Origin: Chromatiaceae bacterium
GTDB lineage: Bacteria; Pseudomonadota; Gammaproteobacteria; Chromatiales; Chromatiaceae
NCBI GenBank assembly: GCA_024235255.1
Contig: JACKMT010000003.1
Location: forward strand, 310,001-374,000
Length of the DNA: 64,000 nucleotides
Direction: 5' to 3'
Position numbers and translations under genes: made by a program. How positions within the stretch are numbered: position 1 is the stretch's first letter; every line of letters starts with the position of its first letter. Shown piece by piece: positions 17,070 through 25,817 of this stretch. The notes beneath the pieces were generated by a model. That model did not search any database. It had not been told where the DNA came from and saw nothing but the letters and a program-made list of their open reading frames with translations.

Positions 17070-17933
17070 ATGATAGAAGCCAGTGCAGAGACCGATCAGA
17101 GTCAGCATGACTCACCGGCCAACCAAGAAAAGAGCAACTCTGAACTTTACGAACTCATCAAAGGGCGTGAGCGGGAGATACGCAAACTGCTCCGGCAGCA
17201 GGATCACCTCGCTATCATCACGCCATTGCAGGAGGAGCTGGTCAAACTGCAAGCCTGGGTGAAGGAGAATGGTCTAAAAATCATGGTGCTCTTCGAGGGG
17301 CGGGATGCAGCCGGCAAAGGTGGGACAATCAAGCGCTTCATGGAGTTTCTGAATCCACGCATTTGCCGGGTAGTGGCGCTGGACAGGCCGACTGAACGGG
17401 AGGCTGGACAGTGGTATTTTCAGCGCTACATTCCCCATCTGCCGAGCGGCGGGGAGATCGTTTTCTTCGACCGCAGCTGGTACAACCGTGCCGTTGTGGA
17501 GCGGGTGATGGGGTTCTGCACGGAAGAGCAGGTGGCTGAGTTCTACCAGTCGGTTCCAGCATTCGAAAGCATGCTGGTGCGCTCAGGCATCCACCTCAAC
17601 AAGTTCTGGTTCTCCGTCAATCGCGAGGCCCAGGAGAAGCGCTTTAGCTCGCGTGAAAACGATCTGCGTAAAACCTGGAAGCTGAGTCCCGTAGACCGGC
17701 AGTCGCGCGATAAATGGGACCAGTACACCCTGGCGAAGGAGGGCATGTTCCGCTATACATCCATTCCGGAGGCACCCTGGATGATCATCAAATCGGATAA
17801 CAAGAAGCTGGCGCGCATCAACAGCATTCGCTATTTTCTCAGCCAGTTCGACTATCAGGGGAAAAACCCGGATATTCTGGAGTACGATGCCACCATTGTC
17901 CGCACCGTAGAGGAGGAGATGGGCATAGATTGA
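17070..17933 (+). CDS. ppk2: Polyphosphate kinase 2, class I type
   Basis: A 287-residue PPK2. It has Walker A GRDAAGKGG (77-85), Walker B VFFDRSWYNR (131-140) with the catalytic Asp-Arg, and the lid region rich in arginines (REAQEKRFSSRENDLRK). After a short variable N-terminus, a single kinase domain of normal class I length is present. Class I enzymes preferentially make NTPs from polyphosphate and NDPs, but the reaction is reversible, so it can also build polyphosphate. AGAGG precedes the ATG at 17070. The gene stands alone between a strong terminator and a palindromic repeat. No ppk1 or ppx is in the window, so this is the only polyphosphate kinase seen here. Confidence 0.93.
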   Translation: MIEASAETDQSQHDSPANQEKSNSELYELIKGREREIRKLLRQQDHLAIITPLQEELVKLQAWVKENGLKIMVLFEGRDAAGKGGTIKRFMEFLNPRICRVVALDRPTEREAGQWYFQRYIPHLPSGGEIVFFDRSWYNRAVVERVMGFCTEEQVAEFYQSVPAFESMLVRSGIHLNKFWFSVNREAQEKRFSSRENDLRKTWKLSPVDRQSRDKWDQYTLAKEGMFRYTSIPEAPWMIIKSDNKKLARINSIRYFLSQFDYQGKNPDILEYDATIVRTVEEEMGID

Positions 17934-17980
17934 TATGCCGTGACGGCAACTCTTTCTACAAGAGTAAAAGCAGAGGGGGA

Positions 17981-18138
17981 GGTGACAAACGCCAACATAA
18001 ACAATTTACATTTGTCACCGACCCGAATGGCACTTACTTAAGCTGAAATTTCCAGAAAAACCAATTAATTCGTCATCCCGGCGAATGCCGGGATGACGAG
18101 AATGAAATTCCTATTTAAGTACCATTTGTCACCGACCC
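17981..18138. repeat. Palindromic repeat element (REP/MITE-like)
   Basis: A perfect 12-base stem CGTCATCCCGGC with loop GAAT (18071-18098) is flanked by two direct copies of CATTTGTCACCGACCC (18009-18024 and 18123-18138). An inverted copy of the core, GGTGACAAA, lies at 17981-17989. Partly inverted sequences (GGCACTTA-type and TTAAGTACC-type) lie inside the direct repeats. The nested symmetry suggests a mobile palindromic element or a folded intergenic repeat, inserted between the convergent ppk2 and CNNM/CorC genes. It may also serve as a bidirectional transcript end. Confidence 0.6.
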
Positions 18139-18153
18139 TAAATTATCCGTATA

Positions 18154-19392
18154 TCACCACTCTATTTTTACTTCCTGCACCGCCTGTTCCGTGCTGCGGT
18201 GTATGGTCATGGAGATATCCCCTTCCTTCAATTTAGTCCCTTCAGTTGGGATGGCGTGAAGTTTTGCAAGAATCAGCCCGGACAATGTCGCATAGTTTCC
18301 TTTGGGTAAATATATTTTCAGATTGCTGCACAGATCATCGATCTCTATACGAGCGCTAACCAGATACTCATTCTCGGAGATTTTCTGGATCAGATTATGC
18401 CGCTGCTTCATCCCCAGGTCGTATTCGTCTTCCAGGTTTTCAACCACCTCTTCCATAATATCTTCGATGGTGACAATGCCTTCCGCGCCACCGAATTCAT
18501 CCACGACGATGGCGACCACCGTACCTTCCCGCCGCAGTTCAATCATTAACTCCTTGACACTCTTGCCGCCGGGTACGTACACCGCCGGGCGGATATAGTC
18601 GGTGATCGGCGTGTCCGAATCCACGTTAAGCAGGTCAAGCGTATGCAGAATGCCGACTATTTTGTCGATTCTCTGGTTGTACACCGGGAGCCTGACGTGC
18701 GCTTTACTGGCGGATATCTTACGTGCATCGCCACAGGTGATTCCCTGGTCCACCGCCGTCACTTCAATCAGCGGCAGCATCACATCATGCACCGTGGTTT
18801 CGTTGAAATTGAACATTCTCTTGATCATGTTCTTTTCAACCGGATGGATATCGCCGCGGGCGGCTGCCGGCATCTGCAGCATGGTGACTATCTCTTCCCG
18901 CAGCGTGAACGGGTTCTTGGCATTGCCGCCGGCAATTTTAGTCAATACATTGGTCAGGAAGCTGAACACGACAAGGATCGGGAAGAACAGCATCGAGAAG
19001 AATCTGAGGATAAAGATCACAATTGGGGTGACCGTATCCGCGCGCTGTTGGAAAACACTCTTCGGCACGATTTCGCCAAAAATCCAGATTAGCGGCGCGA
19101 CGAGAACGACCGCCAGCCAGCTCCCCTGCTCACCGAACAGATGAATCATCAGCGCGGTCGCCATGGTGGTGTTGGTGACTACGGCGATATTCGTTCCCAC
19201 CAGCGTGGTGGAGAGCAGCCACTCCGGCCGTTCCAGCATTTTCAGGGCGAGTTTGGCGCCACTAGAGCCCTTTGCTGCTTTGTGCCGCAGCTTCATCTGG
19301 TCGGCGCTGACGACACCGATTTCGGAGCCGGAAAAGAAGCCTTCCAGCAGCAGGCATAGGATCATGATCAAAACTGTTGTGAAGATATCCAT
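18154..19392 (-). CDS. CNNM/HlyC-CorC family membrane protein, second pair, downstream member
   Basis: A 412-residue protein with a DUF21 membrane domain (about 1-175, motif FFSGSEIGVVSADQMK), a CBS pair (about 200-320, with VVDEFGGAEGIVTIED) and a CorC_HlyC domain (about 330-410). It resembles the 4088 protein in length and in the SGSEI motif, whereas its operon partner resembles the 2550 protein. The ATG at 19392 directly follows the upstream stop codon (TAAATG), so translation is coupled. The likely function is Mg2+ or related cation transport or sensing. Confidence 0.88.
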   Translation of the reverse strand: MDIFTTVLIMILCLLLEGFFSGSEIGVVSADQMKLRHKAAKGSSGAKLALKMLERPEWLLSTTLVGTNIAVVTNTTMATALMIHLFGEQGSWLAVVLVAPLIWIFGEIVPKSVFQQRADTVTPIVIFILRFFSMLFFPILVVFSFLTNVLTKIAGGNAKNPFTLREEIVTMLQMPAAARGDIHPVEKNMIKRMFNFNETTVHDVMLPLIEVTAVDQGITCGDARKISASKAHVRLPVYNQRIDKIVGILHTLDLLNVDSDTPITDYIRPAVYVPGGKSVKELMIELRREGTVVAIVVDEFGGAEGIVTIEDIMEEVVENLEDEYDLGMKQRHNLIQKISENEYLVSARIEIDDLCSNLKIYLPKGNYATLSGLILAKLHAIPTEGTKLKEGDISMTIHRSTEQAVQEVKIEW

Positions 19393-20730
19393 TTAGATTT
19401 TACCTCCCTCTTCCGCTTCGGTAGGTTCCTGTAGGTCGTCGGACGAAGGTGTTTCATCTATATCCGGCGGCGGTGGGGGGGTAACCAGCAGCTGGTCGAT
19501 TCTGTTGTAAGCAATGGTTTGTGCGGTAAATTTAATGCCGTCCAACTCTATCGATGCGCCTTCATGGGGAAGCTCCCCAAACGAGCGGAGTACCAATCCT
19601 CCGATCGTCTCAGCTTCGCCTTCGCTGAAATGGCTGCCGATATGTGCGTTGAACTCTTCGAGCGGCATGACGCCGTCGACCAGATACTGGTTCTCCCCCA
19701 CTGTTTTTAATGCGAACTGCTCCACCTGATCGGATGGACTGGGGATATCGCCAAAAATACACTCAAGCAGATCTTCCATGGTGACCAGGCCGGTAACGCC
19801 GCCATACTCGTCCACGGTCAGGGTAAAGGAGCGTTTGGTTTGGCGAAAGTTGTCTAACAGCTCCAGTGCCGGTTTGGATTCAGGCACGAAATAGGGCTTA
19901 CGCAGTAACTTGATAAACCTCTCTCTGTCCTCCTTGAGCTGTTCCAGATTGACATCCAACAAGTCGCGGGCATGCAGGATCCCGAGAATATTGTCCCGGT
20001 GATTTTCATAGACGGGAAACCTGGACTGCCGCGTTTCGTTGATTACCAACAACAGATCAGGTAACGAGACATCGGACGAGATGAAGTTAATCTCGGCTCT
20101 CGGCGTCAGAATGTCCTCCAGCGATTTACTGCCCAATTCGAAAATCTGATCGATAAATTGGGCTTCAGTCGAATGCAGTACCCCTTCGCCGACGGCCTCA
20201 TGGGCCAGAGTCCTTACCATATCTTCGGTAATTATATTGCCGGGTGAGCGCTCCTTACCCACGATAAATGTGGTAATCCAGTCCGAAACCGTTCTCACCG
20301 CCCAGCGGATCGGAGTGATCAGCCGGGCGAATAAGCTGATCGGGCCTGCCTCGGCGCTGGCAAAAGCGATATTGTTGCGAATCGCCAACGTTTTCGGTGT
20401 TATCTCTCCGAAAATCAACAAAATAGGCACCATGATAAAGAGGTTGAAGAACTTGTTTTCTGCCCCAGCAAGTTGGATCACCATGGCTGCCGAAATGACC
20501 GATGCGGCCACGTTGACGAATTCGTTGCCGATCAGAATGGTGACGATCAAGCGCCGGGGTTCACTCAACATACGCTCGATCATTTCGAGCTTGCTGTTTC
20601 CCTCCTGCCGCATCTGCTCCAGCTGAACGCTGTTCAATGAGAACATCGCTGTTTCGGAGCTGGAGAAAAAGCCCGATAACAGCATCAGAATTATAAAAAG
20701 TATCAATTCCAGCCAAAAAGCGAGATCCAT
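19393..20730 (-). CDS. CNNM/HlyC-CorC family membrane protein, second pair, upstream member
   Basis: A 445-residue protein. It has a DUF21 membrane domain (about 1-185, motif FFSSSETAMFSLNSVQ), a CBS pair (about 205-325, with TVDEYGGVTGLVTMEDL), a CorC_HlyC domain (about 335-415) and a Pro/Glu-rich tail. It is the counterpart of the 2550 protein and precedes its partner in the same order, so the pair at 2550-5356 and this pair probably arose by duplication of a two-gene unit. It lies downstream of the metallophosphatase gene with a 231-base AT-rich gap that may hold its own promoter. Confidence 0.88.
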   Translation of the reverse strand: MDLAFWLELILFIILMLLSGFFSSSETAMFSLNSVQLEQMRQEGNSKLEMIERMLSEPRRLIVTILIGNEFVNVAASVISAAMVIQLAGAENKFFNLFIMVPILLIFGEITPKTLAIRNNIAFASAEAGPISLFARLITPIRWAVRTVSDWITTFIVGKERSPGNIITEDMVRTLAHEAVGEGVLHSTEAQFIDQIFELGSKSLEDILTPRAEINFISSDVSLPDLLLVINETRQSRFPVYENHRDNILGILHARDLLDVNLEQLKEDRERFIKLLRKPYFVPESKPALELLDNFRQTKRSFTLTVDEYGGVTGLVTMEDLLECIFGDIPSPSDQVEQFALKTVGENQYLVDGVMPLEEFNAHIGSHFSEGEAETIGGLVLRSFGELPHEGASIELDGIKFTAQTIAYNRIDQLLVTPPPPPDIDETPSSDDLQEPTEAEEGGKI

Positions 20731-20961
20731 TGGATTTCTCTCTATATTTAGTTAGTCAGATGTTGGTTTGATGATAAAAAACCGGTTCAACAGAATATGC
20801 CGGCATAAGTGAATTCTATATTCAGTTCTGCTCGGAAAACAGCAGGCATTTTCCAACGCTTATTATCCTGTATAATTAAAATAGCTTGTATAATCAGTTA
20901 GTTATATTATTTTAAATAGACACTGACAGAGCAGCGTAAAATTTGTCCGGACGTATGCCGA

Positions 20962-22419
20962 TTAATCATCAGCTGAGTATATTGCATTAACTACCTGTTC
21001 GACAGGATACCGGAAAGGGTAAATTTTATCGCCAATTTGGGCCATCACCCCCACCCACTGGCTATCGCTTGAGTAGAGTATGTGATGGTTTTTGATTTCG
21101 TCGACGTTTTCCCAAATCGTATCGTCATTCGACAACGGCGTATGTCCGACGATGAACGGCGCATTCTGATTGATGCCCAAACTTTTTTTGAGCCGTTTAA
21201 CATCACCTTTAGCGTATCCGGCAGGCCTGTTCGGACGTTTCAGCCGGTTATTGATAAGCTCGTTTATCAATTTTGGCTGGTCCATAATATTTATTATGTC
21301 GTCAAGCTCGATACTGCTGGTTGGTGCCGCGGCGTGGCAACTGACGAAATGACTCGAATAAATAAGATAGGGGAGCTGTTTGTAGAGACGCGCCATCTCA
21401 TTGCGATACTCGTTCCCACGTGAGTTAACCAGCTCCTGTTCCCATAACATGCCTTGGGGAATCCCGCCTTTGGCGATCTCTTCGGAAAAACTGTCGTGAT
21501 TCCCGCGCAGATAGAAAACCTGGTGTGGAAAACGTACCTTCAGTTTGAAGATGAGATCCATAATGAGCATAGAGCCCTGCATCTCATCCAGTGCCACATC
21601 TCCCTCAGGGTGGACTGCATCCCCTAAAATGACAAGCGCTGCGGTTCCATGTTCCAGCGCCTCCAGATAACTGTTCTGGCTTAACATGGTTAACAGGTTG
21701 TCCGGCTTGGCGTGCAGGTCCCCCATAAGGATGACAGTCAACTCATCCGGCAGGTGAATGACGCCGCCGGGTCTGCCTTGTTTGTCATTGGGGCGGTGTG
21801 CTTCACTCTCCAGGATCTTGTTCACTTCCCGGATCAGGCTGAGCGCCTCCTCTTGCGGCAGCAATCCAATCGGTCCTCCGAATATCGCTTTGATACGCTC
21901 CAGCTTCATCAGCCGCCAGTTGACGAGTTGATTGACCTTTTTATCCTTCAACAGCGGTGCAATACAGGATTGTGGGTTATCTACCAGACTCTTGAAAATC
22001 AGCCTACCATCGTCGTTGGTGATACTTAGTTTGCGTGCAGGTGTCTCTTTGGGGATGTTGAGAAAGGCGCGTTGTTCTAAATCTTTTCCACCGAGTATGA
22101 TTTTCTCGCCAACGTTCAGGCGGTAGAATCCGCTCACTCTATTGTTGTAGTAGCTGTCCGGATCAAACAGAATGAAGTTTTTGGCGCTGCTGTTTTCTTC
22201 GTCTTCGGTGAGGGTCCTTTCCGGATAGAGATGCAGCGCCTTACCGTCCGGATAGAGATTGATCTGGAAGGGGTGCTCCTTAATATTCACCTTTACCTTA
22301 GTGGTCGGGAGTCGGTAGGACTCTTTGATGTCGACCTCTTCACAGGCAACCAGATCCGCGAAGGTGCTCCTGAATAGTTTGATCAGGCTCTTTTTCACCT
22401 TGGAGTCAGACGACACCAT
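20962..22419 (-). CDS. PPP-type metallophosphatase with a distinct N-terminal region
   Basis: A 485-residue protein. Residues about 228-430 carry the metallophosphatase motifs of the PPP/calcineurin-like group: GDLHA (233-237), GDAVHPEGD (266-274), GNHDS (306-310), CHAA (361-364) and GHTP (425-428). The N-terminal 200 residues are of unknown type; residues 100-148 have the spacing of an FHA-like beta sandwich but lack the usual SRxH signature, so this is weak. The enzyme should be a two-metal phosphoesterase acting on a protein, nucleotide or other phosphate ester. It lies directly downstream of a small P-loop kinase gene, and the two may form a kinase-phosphatase pair. The substrate is unknown. 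Confidence 0.75.
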   Translation of the reverse strand: MVSSDSKVKKSLIKLFRSTFADLVACEEVDIKESYRLPTTKVKVNIKEHPFQINLYPDGKALHLYPERTLTEDEENSSAKNFILFDPDSYYNNRVSGFYRLNVGEKIILGGKDLEQRAFLNIPKETPARKLSITNDDGRLIFKSLVDNPQSCIAPLLKDKKVNQLVNWRLMKLERIKAIFGGPIGLLPQEEALSLIREVNKILESEAHRPNDKQGRPGGVIHLPDELTVILMGDLHAKPDNLLTMLSQNSYLEALEHGTAALVILGDAVHPEGDVALDEMQGSMLIMDLIFKLKVRFPHQVFYLRGNHDSFSEEIAKGGIPQGMLWEQELVNSRGNEYRNEMARLYKQLPYLIYSSHFVSCHAAAPTSSIELDDIINIMDQPKLINELINNRLKRPNRPAGYAKGDVKRLKKSLGINQNAPFIVGHTPLSNDDTIWENVDEIKNHHILYSSDSQWVGVMAQIGDKIYPFRYPVEQVVNAIYSADD

Positions 22420-22479
22420 CTAGTGCACCTCGCTGTACGGATGCGCACTTAGCAGGGCAAAATTAATGAAAAGATACAC

Positions 22480-23103
22480 TTAACCACACTCCGGGTCTGC
22501 TATTCGCCACAATTTTCCATCTAATCCCTCACGAATATAGACATTCAGGCCATGCTGATGCAGATATTGTGCGGCCAACTGGTAAATAATCACCTGGTTT
22601 CTGACTCGGTCAAGCGTAACTTCATTGTCAACATAGTGTGTCCCCTTCTTGGCCCGCTGTTCCCGCTGTTTGAACAGTACTTCCGGGGTGGGAATCAGAA
22701 ACTCAAACGTGTACCTTTTACGCCAGTTGACGGAGAAGAAATAGCGCTTTAACGGCGGCACTCTGATTCTTTCGAGACTCAGTTCAGGCGGCATGAGTGA
22801 TCGATTCCACTCCTCATCAAACACTGCCAGCGCATCTTTAAATCCTTCACAGGGAAAGCCTAGGTGAATCTCGCGCGGTCTTACGGCGAGCGCCTGCGCT
22901 GTCCACCATTTGTTAAGCGAGAGATCAACGTATCCCTCTTCAGACCAGCCGCCAAGCTTCCTGATCAGAGTGCTTTTCCCCGCTCCCGGCGGGCCGGTTA
23001 TCAACAGTTGGCGAAAACCGACATAGGCGGGGAAGGCTACTCCTTTGATTGTTTGTAATTCGGTAATGAGTTCGGTATTAAAATCCAAGTGATCGCCGCT
23101 CAT
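22480..23103 (-). CDS. Small P-loop kinase-like NTPase of unknown function
   Basis: A 207-residue single-domain protein. Walker A TGPPGAGKSTLIRKLGGW lies at about residues 36-53, and a possible lid region is FKQREQRAKKG near 143-153. Length and layout resemble small-molecule kinases rather than AAA motor proteins. No specific family was recognised. It precedes the metallophosphatase gene by 60 bases on the same strand, which suggests a functional pair. No good ribosome site precedes the ATG at 23103. It lies just beyond the terminator of the pit operon. Confidence 0.6.
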   Translation of the reverse strand: MSGDHLDFNTELITELQTIKGVAFPAYVGFRQLLITGPPGAGKSTLIRKLGGWSEEGYVDLSLNKWWTAQALAVRPREIHLGFPCEGFKDALAVFDEEWNRSLMPPELSLERIRVPPLKRYFFSVNWRKRYTFEFLIPTPEVLFKQREQRAKKGTHYVDNEVTLDRVRNQVIIYQLAAQYLHQHGLNVYIREGLDGKLWRIADPECG

Positions 23104-23135
23104 TATATTTTTGCGGGTGATATTAGCATTCCGGT

Positions 23136-23168
23136 AAAAAAAAAGCCCCCCTTACGTAAAGGGGGGCT
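23136..23168 (-). terminator. Rho-independent terminator of the DUF47-pit operon
   Basis: On the minus strand, AGCCCCCC and GGGGGGCT form an 8-pair stem around TTTACGTAA, followed by nine T residues (23144 down to 23136). It lies 21 bases after the pit stop codon. Confidence 0.88.
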
Positions 23169-23188
23169 AATAGCATTGCTATGCTCAG

Positions 23189-24454
23189 TTATCCAAAGAT
23201 ACCTTTGAACAGGAAGAAGAACAATGCAGCAAGTATGCCTCCGGCCGGCAGTGTAACGACCCAGGAGACGACGATGTTGCCGATTACTCTCATGTCGAGT
23301 GCGCCTACACCGCGTGCCAGGCCGACACCCATTACGGCACCAACTGCAATATGCGTTGTGGAAACCGGCAGTCCGGTTTTCGACGCGATGACGACCGTGA
23401 TGGCCGCAGCCAACGTGGCGCAGTAGCCGCGGGTCGGGGTCAGCTCGGTGATCTTGGTGCCGATGGTCTGCATCACTCTATAACCCATGGTTGCCAGACC
23501 AATGACGATGCCGACGCCGCCGAGCAGCAGTATCCACAATGGCAGTCCGGCTTTCTGACCAACCTGGCCGCCGCTGTCGACGATGGAGACGATCGCTGCC
23601 ATCGGGCCGATGCCGTTGGCCACATCGTTCGAGCCGTGCGCGAAAGCCATCGCGCAGGCGGTGAAGATCATCAGCGGCGTGAAGACTTTCTCCACACTGG
23701 CTTGGTGGAAAGTCTTATCCGCGGCCGCATCGACCTGTACCTTGTTAATCATCATCCTGCCGACTACAGCGACGACGACGCCGACCACTATGGAGACGAT
23801 GAAGCTCTCCACACCAGACAGCTCCAGCTTGAGGTGCTTGAGTCCTTTGAACATGGTGACCAGCGAAACGATCCAGCCGACCAGAAATACGTAGGCAGGA
23901 GCCCAGGTCTTAGCCTTTTGGAACGGATTGTCGGCATCGAGAATCAATTTACGGATGCTGATCATCAACAACAGGGCGATTGTGCCACCAACCAACGGAG
24001 AGACCACCCAGCTGGCAACGATCGACCCGATCTTTCCCCACTTGACCGCTTCCATGCCAATGCCGGCAACGGCAAAGCCGACGATTGCGCCGACGATACT
24101 ATGAGTGGTCGAGACCGGCCAGCCACGGGTCGAGGCAACCATCAGCCAGATGGCAGCTGCCAGCAGCGAGGCGAGCATGCCGTAGACCAGCAGTTCCGGT
24201 GTGCCGACAATAGCACTCGGGTCGATGATCCCCTTGCGGATGGTCGCCGTGACCTGACCGCCCGCGATAAACGCACCGGCAAACTCGAATATGGCGGCGA
24301 TGATAATCGCCTGTTTAACCGTGATGGCGCCTGAGCCCACCGAGGTTCCCATGGCGTTGGCAACGTCATTCGCGCCAATGCCCCAAGTCATATAGAAGCC
24401 AAAAATTATGGCCATTACAAGGAAGACTGTTCCCCATTCAGCAATGATTTCCAT
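23189..24454 (-). CDS. pit: PiT-family low-affinity inorganic phosphate transporter
   Basis: A 421-residue membrane protein with the two PiT signatures: GIGANDVANAMGTSVGS near the N-terminus and AFAHGSNDVANGIGP in the second half. About ten transmembrane segments are visible. It imports metal-phosphate complexes (often MgHPO4) with protons. AGGAAA precedes the ATG at 24454. The DUF47/PhoU-like gene lies 101 bases upstream on the same strand, the common pairing in which the helical protein controls PiT. A terminator follows. A Pho box upstream of the pair suggests phosphate control. Confidence 0.94.
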   Translation of the reverse strand: MEIIAEWGTVFLVMAIIFGFYMTWGIGANDVANAMGTSVGSGAITVKQAIIIAAIFEFAGAFIAGGQVTATIRKGIIDPSAIVGTPELLVYGMLASLLAAAIWLMVASTRGWPVSTTHSIVGAIVGFAVAGIGMEAVKWGKIGSIVASWVVSPLVGGTIALLLMISIRKLILDADNPFQKAKTWAPAYVFLVGWIVSLVTMFKGLKHLKLELSGVESFIVSIVVGVVVAVVGRMMINKVQVDAAADKTFHQASVEKVFTPLMIFTACAMAFAHGSNDVANGIGPMAAIVSIVDSGGQVGQKAGLPLWILLLGGVGIVIGLATMGYRVMQTIGTKITELTPTRGYCATLAAAITVVIASKTGLPVSTTHIAVGAVMGVGLARGVGALDMRVIGNIVVSWVVTLPAGGILAALFFFLFKGIFG

Positions 24455-24555
24455 GATGGATTTCCTACGCTAGTTTTCTGTGTAAAGAGTACAAACGCTG
24501 ACGACTCTGCCCGGCAAAGCCTAAATGCATCAGCGCCAACCTGTTCAAATGAGTT

Positions 24556-25236
24556 TTATTTGGCTATCAGCAAGCGCATCCGATCGCCCACCTTCTCCGC
24601 GAAGTCCGCCAGGTCTCCGACCCACTGGATGAGTTGATACCAGAACATCACCGATACCGGCTTCATATCATCCTCTTGAGCGAACAGCATGCGTGTCAGC
24701 GCGATTCCGAGCTTGTCTGTCTCCTCTTCAAGCGCATTCAGATCGAGCGCCATCTGTTCAACCTTGCTGGCTTCTTTGCCTTTGAAACCCATCTCGATCA
24801 GCTCATCCAGCTCCTCGATGATTTTTGCTGCCATGTCATTGGTATCGACGCAACGCTTGACCAGCTCGCTGAGCGGCTCGGCCATTCCCTCGGGTACCGT
24901 CATGTTCCGTTCCATCAACAGGCCGGCGATATCTTGGGCTGTGTTGGCTATGGTGTCCTGCAGCTCCAGGATTTCCAGCAGATCGCGGCGGTCCACCGGC
25001 ATGAACAGGCTCTTGGGCAGGTGGGCGCGCAGTTCATTCTTCAGATTGTCGGCTTCCTGCTCTTTTTCAAATATCCGGTCCTTGTGCGCCGTCATCTCCT
25101 CCTGGTTTCCTGCAATGAGCGCGTCAAACAGGCCAGGCACCTCTGATACGCACTCCTTGACGATTCGCATATGTGCCTGCATAGGCTTAAATGGTGAGCT
25201 GCCGAGTAAAGCAGCAATGGGATTGGTGGTTCGCAT
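24556..25236 (-). CDS. DUF47/TIGR00153 PhoU-like protein associated with PiT
   Basis: A 226-residue all-helical protein of the DUF47 (PhoU-like) family, starting MRTTNPIAALLGSSPFKPMQ, with the central helices LLEILELQDTIANTAQDIAGLL typical of the group. Genes of this family usually precede pit and are thought to regulate it. The ATG at 25236 follows GGAGG with a 6-base spacer. An extension upstream in frame encodes a hydrophobic stretch but has no ATG, so the shorter form is preferred. Its promoter appears to be the Pho-box site about 390 bases upstream. Confidence 0.9.
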   Translation of the reverse strand: MRTTNPIAALLGSSPFKPMQAHMRIVKECVSEVPGLFDALIAGNQEEMTAHKDRIFEKEQEADNLKNELRAHLPKSLFMPVDRRDLLEILELQDTIANTAQDIAGLLMERNMTVPEGMAEPLSELVKRCVDTNDMAAKIIEELDELIEMGFKGKEASKVEQMALDLNALEEETDKLGIALTRMLFAQEDDMKPVSVMFWYQLIQWVGDLADFAEKVGDRMRLLIAK

Positions 25237-25817
25237 CGGTTCCTCCGTAGGGGCTGTGACTAAAAATAACGCGGAGGAGAGCAAGAGTGCCAAAGCGAGG
25301 GTTATCAGTCTTTTTTGCTCCAGACTTACTGGGTCGACTTGGAGCTACCGGCGCGTAAGCTTTGCGGAAAAACTCGCTGTTTTAAGGCTTAATACGCGAA
25401 CAGTTGACGGATCAACCAATGCCTTGCAGTCTTATTCTCGCTCCAAGTTGCAGCCTTAATACCGGGCTGCAATTAACGTTCAATAAAGATAACCGTAATT
25501 CCAGGATAATATTATTGAAATATAAACTTGTGACCTTGATCCCGGTCATGAGAATACTTTTAAATTTCAAAAAACTGTAATATTTATAAAAGGCTTAGCG
25601 GCTGCCAGCGCAGCCATTGTTGCAGATTCATTGCAGTTTATTTACAAATTGTTACAAAAGTGTGACATGGGCTTTTAAGCTGCAGCTAAACTTCCAATTT
25701 GCGTAATTAGAGAGAAATCCGAACATCCTCAATCCTTAGGGAATAATGGATTTTAATAACGGGTAAGGTAGTCGACCCATGAATATCGGGTGAAGGAGGG
25801 AGGAAAAGGGTGTTTGT
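25237..25817 (-). other. Long leader of the DUF47-pit transcript and spacer to the mutase gene
   Basis: No gene was recognised in these 581 bases. If the Pho-box promoter near 25635-25668 is used, about 390 bases of untranslated leader precede the DUF47 gene. The leader contains imperfect inverted repeats (CTCCA/TGGAG words near 25319-25345 and near 25439-25446, and GCAGCC/GGCTGC words near 25448-25472) that could fold. No known riboswitch was identified. Confidence 0.4.
25635..25668 (-). promoter_or_regulatory. Pho box plus -10 element upstream of DUF47-pit
   Basis: On the minus strand, ATGTCAC-ACTT-TTGTAAC (25668 down to 25651) matches the 7-4-7 PhoB box, with a TGTCA core in the first half. 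Exactly ten bases later comes TAAACT (25640-25635), a fair -10 hexamer. The architecture is the same as upstream of pstS at 2331-2364, which strengthens both calls. Confidence 0.6.

Noticed and set aside
16881..17108. Minus-strand frame across the terminator before ppk2
   Set aside because: It spans a clear rho-independent terminator and the ppk2 start.
25237..25332. In-frame hydrophobic extension upstream of the DUF47 gene resembling a signal peptide
   Set aside because: No ATG or GTG is available for it, and the ATG at 25236 has a strong ribosome site and matches the family start.
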